DNA of 64,000 bases. Source: Diprion similis (lineage: Eukaryota; Arthropoda; Insecta; Hymenoptera; Diprionidae). Below the pieces are notes generated by a model, which saw only the letters and a list, made by a program, of their open reading frames with translations, was not told the DNA's origin and ran no database searches. Below, one piece after another: positions 58,109-64,000 of this stretch. Numbering within the stretch: position 1 is the first letter of the stretch; each line of letters opens with the position of its first letter. The translations under genes were made by a program, and so were the position numbers. Location of the stretch: contig NC_060108.1 of NCBI RefSeq assembly GCF_021155765.1, positions 8,839,425 through 8,903,424 of the forward strand, written 5' to 3'.

Positions 58109-58877
58109 TTATCGCATAGAGTATTGTCCAATACGGTATTAGAAGCATGTAAATCAAACACAATAGACTGACGCAAAGATGGTGAAACTGGTAGCGACGA
58201 CAACTTTACCTCTGACGAAAAAAAAGGAGAAAAGTGTAATTGCAATGAAGTATTCTAAGATACCTTTGTTACTACTTGCATTATGAATCTAAAGAAAAAT
58301 CTTACTTTTTTACTGTACCTCCATCTATAGAAGAATCACTGTGGTCGGAATCATAATCTTGACGTCGTGAGTTGCGCATAGCTGCCTTTTTCTCTGTCAA
58401 TTCCTCAGATGACGTATAATCTTCCTCCGTTGCTTTCTTGCGAGCTTTGTCCAAGGTGTCTAAGTAAATGAGAATGATGAATGATAAAAGTAGTTTATCT
58501 GATCACAAAAATTTGAATCATAGATAGATGCCCAGGTTGGATAAAATTATTTCAACCTTTGTTGTATATTAAAAAATGAATAGAACCTTTGATTTTGTCA
58601 GATCGAATAGTATGAAAATTCAATAAGAGAGCAAAAAATCAAACATTTGTGATTCAGCATTACCACAATATAATTCAAATTTGACGTTGTGCTGCTTCCA
58701 AGTCTTCTCATTTGGCTTCACACATTTTTTAATATATTGTGAGGCATCAATAACCGGAGGCCACCAACAGAATTTGTTGATCTTCATTAACCACGACGAT
58801 GGAATTTCCGATGTCAATGGAAATCCATCAGGAGTAATGTCATTAATAAATGTCACAACTGCGTATGCAGGCAACAT
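58109..58877 (-). CDS. DUF4806-family-type gene, first three exons
   Basis: Exon 1, 58,877-58,664, starts ATG. It shows the family N-terminus (YAVVTFI, then IPSSWL, CWWPP, and a conserved Trp in EKTWKQH). Exon 2, 58,459-58,319, continues DTLDKARKKATEEDYTSS, the usual (T)LxKARKKxxxAExTSD segment, and an acidic Ser-rich stretch. Exon 3, 58,211-58,109, reads KLSSLPVSPSLRQSIVFDL. All junctions have GT-AG borders and consistent phases (exon 1 ends in phase 1). No stop interrupts these exons. The C-terminal DUF4806 region itself is not found in the window. The family is expanded in insects and has no established function. Confidence 0.7.
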
Positions 58878-59839
58878 TTTTTCTCAATCCTGTAAAACAT
58901 AACGCAATGAGTAAAATGCGATATCATACAAAGCATCGTCTAGAATATCTAATTATTACTCAAGCTTCGCGACGTTCAACAATGACAATAATTACCGTTT
59001 ATATGTACGTGGTGACTTCTGAATGCGTACAATAAATGACAGGTCATGCATTTTGTCTACTTATTCGAAAGCATTGGTAAATTCACAATCGCATCATCCA
59101 GGTGTACTGAGAAACTTTGGAGATGATGTGTTTCATAATGTTATGGGGGATTCAAACATTTTACATTATTTTGAACATATTATTTCAATATGCATGGTGA
59201 TAAGAAAAATGAGAGTTCATTCAATGTTTATGGTTCTGTAACATTGGCAGAAGCACGCAATTGTTTTTATTACTTTGCAAAGCCACGCATTTGGCTTTCA
59301 TTAATGAAGCTTCAATTATGATAACTGGGTTTTTCTCATCAGAGACAGTCACGATTTTTAATAATGTTGAATCACAAGGTGAAAGAAAGAAGGGCATTTT
59401 TTCAACATACTTTGTTACTTTACAATATATCAGCTCATCTTTCAGAAAAATTCCAACTACTGTTACTTAACTATTGTCTTTTAAAAGGCAAACATTATTT
59501 GGACTTAAACTAGTGATGCTAAAACTCTGAAATTCAATTTTTTTTATTAAAGTGCCATTAACTTTGGAATAATGAATTAATGGAAATTTCTTGATGAGAG
59601 GAGGTGAGACTTGCTGTTCTTCGGCAATTCGGTTTACAAGTTCCCATGAAAAGTTTTACCACAGGCCCAGTACGGGGCCAGTACCGCTACCAATGTTGCC
59701 AACTACGGCCCAGCTTTTAGTCTCAGTACTGGACCATTGCTGGTTCATTATTAGAATGATAAGCTGGGTCCTACGCTTGGGGTCCAGATCTGTACCAGTA
59801 TTATTGATCAGCACTGGGCCAATATGTACTATCGTCAAC
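58878..59839. other. no gene recognised
   Basis: Region upstream of the DUF4806-type gene, so its promoter and 5' exon are probably here. Short frames on the plus strand have no recognisable motif. A GGCCCAGTACGGGGCCAGTA patch at about 59,662 resembles degenerate units of the adjacent 24-bp array. Confidence 0.35.
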
Positions 59840-60052
59840 CAGCCAATACTGCTAGCCATCGCTACGCCAGTGCTGTTGACCATTACTGTCCCATTATTGC
59901 CAACCATCGCTACGCCAATACTGTTGAACGTTGCTTTGCCAGTGTTGCCGGCCATTACTATGCCAGTATTGATAACCATTACTGTCCCGTTATTGCTATC
60001 CATAGCTGCGGCAGTATTGTTGAACATCGTAACGCCAGTACTGTGACACGAG
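59840..60052 (+). repeat. 24-bp minisatellite, about nine units
   Basis: Consecutive 24-bp units resemble ACGCCAGTATTGTTGACCAT followed by TACT or CGCT. Because 24 is a multiple of three, both strands stay open: hydrophobic repeats on plus, N-T-G-V-M-type octapeptides on minus. The regularity explains the long frames; I do not call a gene. Confidence 0.75.
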
Positions 60053-61455
60053 ACACAACGAAAAAACAATTTTGATACGAACTTTTGTATTTACATACAC
60101 AGGGAATATTAAATTGCAATACCTGTAAGAAAAATCTACGAATAAATGATTCGAATGAACTTAGATTAGAATATTTAATGGATCATTTTGAATCCGTGCT
60201 CAGTTCGTCATTTAGCATATAATAGCAGAAAATTATTAATGAATAATTAGCTATCCGTCCAAATATATTTATGAATGAAGAGATTTAGTAACAGGAAAAT
60301 TGTTTCAAAATTTTTCTGGTCACATTCCTTTGGCAATAATATCGCATGGAGAAAACTGTACATTAGTTATCTTCTTGCGCATTGAAAAATTGTTATTATG
60401 AGTTTTGAAGTTCATCATTAGGATAAGTTTTTATTTTAGCAACTACATCTTAGTCTTACAATAATATCACTTTATCACATGAATCATCTCACATGCTATG
60501 TAAAGGCTTGACAAAAACTTTATTTTCTGTGTCTCATAAACAGATAACTATAAATATATTTGTCAAAGACTGTCATAAACACCCGATGACAGCTGTCAAT
60601 CACTTGACACTAACTTCACAGCAACAGCAACTTTATTATTAAATGAGTTTATTTGAAAATACTTCACGTTCGACTTCTCAGCGCACATCTTCTTATGAAC
60701 CATACTGTATGAACATATTAAGTTTTGTTTGCTAGATGATTTTTTTTTGTTTGCGGCATCTCACCCCACCGCTAACTTCATGCGTATACTATTGTTATTA
60801 TAATCTTTTTTACCTGTTGCTGTGCGGTACAGGACTTTTTTATTAGATAGAGCAGCTCATTATCATTCTCGGAATAACGGTCCAAAGTGTTAAAGAATGC
60901 AAAATCCAAATCATAGAATACAAATTAAACTCAATCAGACAGGGTCTCTTTATTCCTAGCCTTGTGACCTCAGTGGCTCAGTTCTGCAGCCAAATTTCAG
61001 GGTTGTCCACATGAATGGATTACTCTTAAAGAAATCTCAATATCGAAATGGTGGTCTTAAAACTTGAGAATTTGAAATAACTTTGAACATGATGTTTGGC
61101 ATATAATAACTATGAATAAATAGAATTTTTATGGAACCCCGTGCAGAAAACTTAAATTATGATATTAGAACCTTTTGAAGTGGACCTTTCAAGTTACGTA
61201 AGTTGACTCTGTGGAATGCATTATTAACCCCTGTGACCTGACTCCATTGAGCGTTGAAAAGAACCGCTACAAGGGATCATGTCTGTATAAAATGTTTTAT
61301 AATTTTATGTGTCGAATGAGTACCTGAAATTGTTTCGTCGATAGGTATTGCATGCTCCATCTCAGAGTTTTTTGTATGTGATCTAAGACTACAGGTTGTT
61401 GATTGCCTGAATCAGTTTCCTCATGAATATCATCCTCCGTTACACTTGTGCTTAC
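60053..61455. other. no gene recognised; two CTAACTTCA motifs
   Basis: AT-rich. ACTAACTTCA at 60,609 and GCTAACTTCATGCGTA at 60,771; the latter matches the repeats at 2.4 kb. Later exons of the gene at 61.7 kb may lie here but are not identified with confidence. Confidence 0.4.
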
Positions 61456-61723
61456 CACACTCAAATTTGCGTATGAAATTCACGCCTGCTTCTTTAATTA
61501 TTTTCACTGTTACTCTAACCCATTCAGATTTAGGTGGTTCTGATGCCTTTGCCCATTCATCAACTTTAGGATAGTCTGCGACCGGAGGATATTGGCAAAA
61601 CCATTGACCACCTCTTGCGTTTAACCAAGATCTTGGTACCAAATCTACTTCTTTTTTCATATTTTTCGAGTAATGTTGTAGAAATAATACTACAACATGT
61701 GTCGTGTCATTTTTGAGATCCAT
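61456..61723 (-). CDS. first coding exon of a second DUF4806-type gene
   Basis: Starts ATG (MDLKNDTTHVVVLFLQ) and has VDLVPRSWL, QWFCQYPPV, WAKASEPPKSEW and VRVTVKI. This is the same architecture as the exon at 58,877-58,664: hydrophobic start, VPxSWL, a C-x-(W/Y)PP site and a conserved Trp. It ends C-G/GTAAGC at 61,457-61,454 in phase 1, the same intron position and phase as in its neighbour. The frame also extends upstream to another ATG (61,795) that would add a signal-peptide-like stretch, but the ATG at 61,723 fits the family better. The remaining exons are not resolved. Confidence 0.6.
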
Positions 61724-61795
61724 GCTTGTAATTGATATACAGAATAATATTATTAGGATTTTAATCATTTCAATGTGAAGTATTGACACATACAA

Positions 61796-63660
61796 ATATG
61801 ATTATACTTGAATAATGACCATAAGACTCCTTGAAAGCAGGATTCAGTTAAAACATGTTTACGTCTCGTTCAATTGTTGATTGCAACTCTGAGATGCTGA
61901 TGAACGAAGCAGTAACCAAATCATGAGGTGAGTAGTAGCAAACCAATTTTTATTGGAAAAGAGAAAATAGGTACTTTTAATATTACTTTAATGTGTGTTA
62001 TGATGATGATAACTATGCTTTGATATAGAGGTTTGAGCAGCTTATAAAATTAGCTTTCAGGATCTATGCATAAACTTGAAAAATATTGAATGGTTTACAG
62101 AGTATTTTAACTTTTAACAAAAAATGAACTTTTCTCTTGTTAAATGAATGACAAATAAGAATTGAAGAAGCGACTTGTTAGACTTGAGCTAGTGGGCTCA
62201 TGTTTTGGCAGGATCTTTTTTTGATAAAAAAAATTACACTTCAGGGGGTTAGTGTGAAAAACAAAGCTGTTTTTTTACCACCCTAATGTACTTACAGTGT
62301 CTCCTGGTTAAGCATAGCTCACAGGGTGACCGTTAACATTAAATTAAAACAATGAACACAGTATTTTTCGTGTTGGGGAATCATTTTGGCAACTAGAATT
62401 TCAAGCTCCAAATTCACGGTATGGCTATTCGCACGAGATTAAAATTAGTAAGGGTATCGTAACGAAACAGTGTAAAAAAATCACTATTCAAGTATTTTAC
62501 CACGTTTTTACTAGCTTGCTCTGTTGTCTCTGTTTGTTTGTCCCTCCGGACAAATATTACTAACTTCCCGGTAGGCTAGAGACTTGAAACTTTAAACATA
62601 ACTAAGAACTGAACGACAACACAATATTATGTATTTGCTTGTTTGTTCGGTACAATGTAAAATTTCACACACATAAGAATAAAAAGCAAAAAATAATTAT
62701 TTGAATAAAGATAAAATTTCTAAGTTACCACGTCTTTAAAACGGACTAAGTATAAAATAATTTTTCCTAGTCCCATACAGACTTAATTCGAAAAACGTAG
62801 GGCGCATGCAATAGATAATAGTAAGGAATGTAGAGTAAACTGTCGTTGAGAAAACTCACACAATAGTTCATTTCATTTACAGTGCAATAATTAATAAAAT
62901 TGCTAGTGACTTGGGTGAACTATTCATGCATCAATAATCTATTGCATTCGCACCACGTTGTTCGTGTTAAATCTGTATGGGGCCACGAAAAATTATCTTA
63001 AGCATTTCAGTTCGTTTTGAAAACGTGTTAAATAGGAAATTTCATGATTATTTGGATAATTTTCATAGTGATTTTGAAAGACCGAAGATTTCAAAATATT
63101 GGCATATTTTGTTTTATCACGATTTACTGAATTTCAAACGATTCCAAAATCGCGATGTAACGGTTGCTCCTCGGCACGAATCTATACGATAACGTTACTA
63201 ACTTCAGCACGGTCTATTCGCAAGATGCCGTGACGGACATGCATCCACGCCGTGGAGTCTATACAGAATTACGGCGCTTAAGAGTCAGGGAATTTTCGGA
63301 CACAAATAATTTTTATTAAATTGAATTGGATAGATTTAAATCAAATTAAAATCTACGAAATTGAGATTGATATGATTTTCACGATTTTATGATTGCTTTG
63401 ATTCTAGCGTGGATGGATGCCGGTCACGGGTCCGTACGAATAGCCAGAGCTCGACTTCGAACTTATTTATCATACAATTATAACGTAACTCTTTGTTACG
63501 CAGCCATGCGCCATACCGAATAAGACATACATACTGTGTTTATGGAATAAGAATAGAATACGATAATTCATCAAAACTCGACGACGGTGTTACGCCCCGA
63601 CGTACCGCCTAGGCGAACCTTTTTTTTCAATGCTACATAGTGACCAAAGAAGGTTTATTT
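61796..63660. other. no gene recognised
   Basis: AT-rich sequence with a CTAACTTC motif at 62,559 and a CTAACTTCA motif at 63,198. A pair of imperfect 21-bp inverted strings (GTGACGGACATGCATCCACG near 63,229 and GCGTGGATGGATGCCGGTCA near 63,410) could be ends of a small element. Confidence 0.35.
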
Positions 63661-63750
63661 CAATAAAACATCTTGAGCGCTTGATAATAAGCTACAGCGC
63701 AATAAAACATCTTGAGCGTCTGTGAATAAGCTGCGGCGCAATAAATAGCG
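63661..63750 (+). repeat. 39-bp tandem repeat, about 2.3 units
   Basis: CAATAAAACATCTTGAGCG starts at 63,661 and 63,700, and CAATAAATAGCG at 63,739. Each unit contains AATAAGCT and an AATAAA polyadenylation-like signal. It could be part of an LTR or of a transcript end. Confidence 0.6.
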
Positions 63751-64000
63751 CTAAAATAACTTATTGCTTAAACGAGGGATTTCCACCCCTCCTAGAGGAA
63801 GCCACGCAAAGCCTCAATATTAGTTTTAGTTTAGGGTCATTTAGCAGTACCAAGAACTGAAGTATGAAGTGCGGACATGAATCGCAGTGGCACTCAGTCC
63901 AAAAGTATCTCCTTTTTCTAAATCAAAATTACCATTAATTATTAAGCTCAACCGACCATACAATATGTACCAAATTAAAATAGGTTGTTTATTAGGATGT

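Noticed and set aside
59591..60069. Long overlapping frames on both strands with hydrophobic or Asn/Thr repeats
   Set aside because: Explained by a 24-bp minisatellite whose unit is a multiple of three; no start context or conserved flank.
1..64000. tRNA, rRNA or snRNA genes
   Set aside because: I scanned for T-loop and box motifs and found none that I can support; a covariance-model search would be decisive.

Overview
The window looks like a transposon-rich, AT-rich stretch of an insect nuclear genome, probably a hymenopteran. The case rests on spliced exons of gene families that are expanded in insects (a DUF4806-type N-terminal region and an uncharacterised SAM-domain family), on many short DNA transposons, and on a Maverick/Polinton of arthropod type. 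The host assignment is inference from protein style, not from a marker gene.

Layout. 0-2.6 kb: diverged repeats, a 409-bp MITE with a perfect 8-bp target duplication, and a relic tandem-repeat coding region built of 20-residue units. 2.6-5.75 kb: a decayed MULE/NOF-like transposase on the minus strand. 7.1-20 kb: nested inverted repeats around a decayed P-element/THAP9-type transposase (11.7-14.5 kb, plus), a 1.47-kb inverted-repeat element (17.66-19.13 kb) and a gypsy gag fragment. 20.53-21.81 kb: a DNA element with mirrored CTCGAG-containing repeats. 22-26.8 kb: no gene seen.

26,934-40,061 is a 13.1-kb Maverick/Polinton with 0.63-0.71 kb terminal inverted repeats, inserted in a ~142-bp tandem repeat with a 6-bp target duplication (one mismatch). 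Its leftward block carries a 198-aa conserved protein, the double-jelly-roll major capsid protein, a small broken ORF, the penton-like minor capsid protein, and a PLA2-like / PX-like / adenovirus-type protease series. Its rightward block carries a packaging ATPase, a 299-aa conserved protein, a fibre-like coiled-coil protein and a chromodomain integrase. A leftward protein-primed DNA polymerase B is broken by a frameshift, three stops and a changed motif A residue. The ATPase, capsid and integrase frames are open. The PLA2/PX/protease series is contiguous but interrupted by one TGA and one -1 step at A AAA AAC.

40.9-45.96 kb: a 3'-truncated Ty3/gypsy element with a 1.29-kb 5' LTR containing a minisatellite. 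48.4-51.44 kb: exons of a SAM-family gene on the minus strand. A phase-compatible terminal exon of the same family lies at 54.6 kb on the plus strand, which suggests a local inversion. 51.7-52.6 kb: an inverted-repeat element with a GC-rich core. 52.6-53.5 kb: a THAP pseudogene. 57.0 kb: the second MITE copy. 58.1-58.9 and 61.5-61.7 kb: two related DUF4806-type genes on the minus strand with the same exon-1/intron-1 position. The rest is low-complexity or unrecognised sequence.
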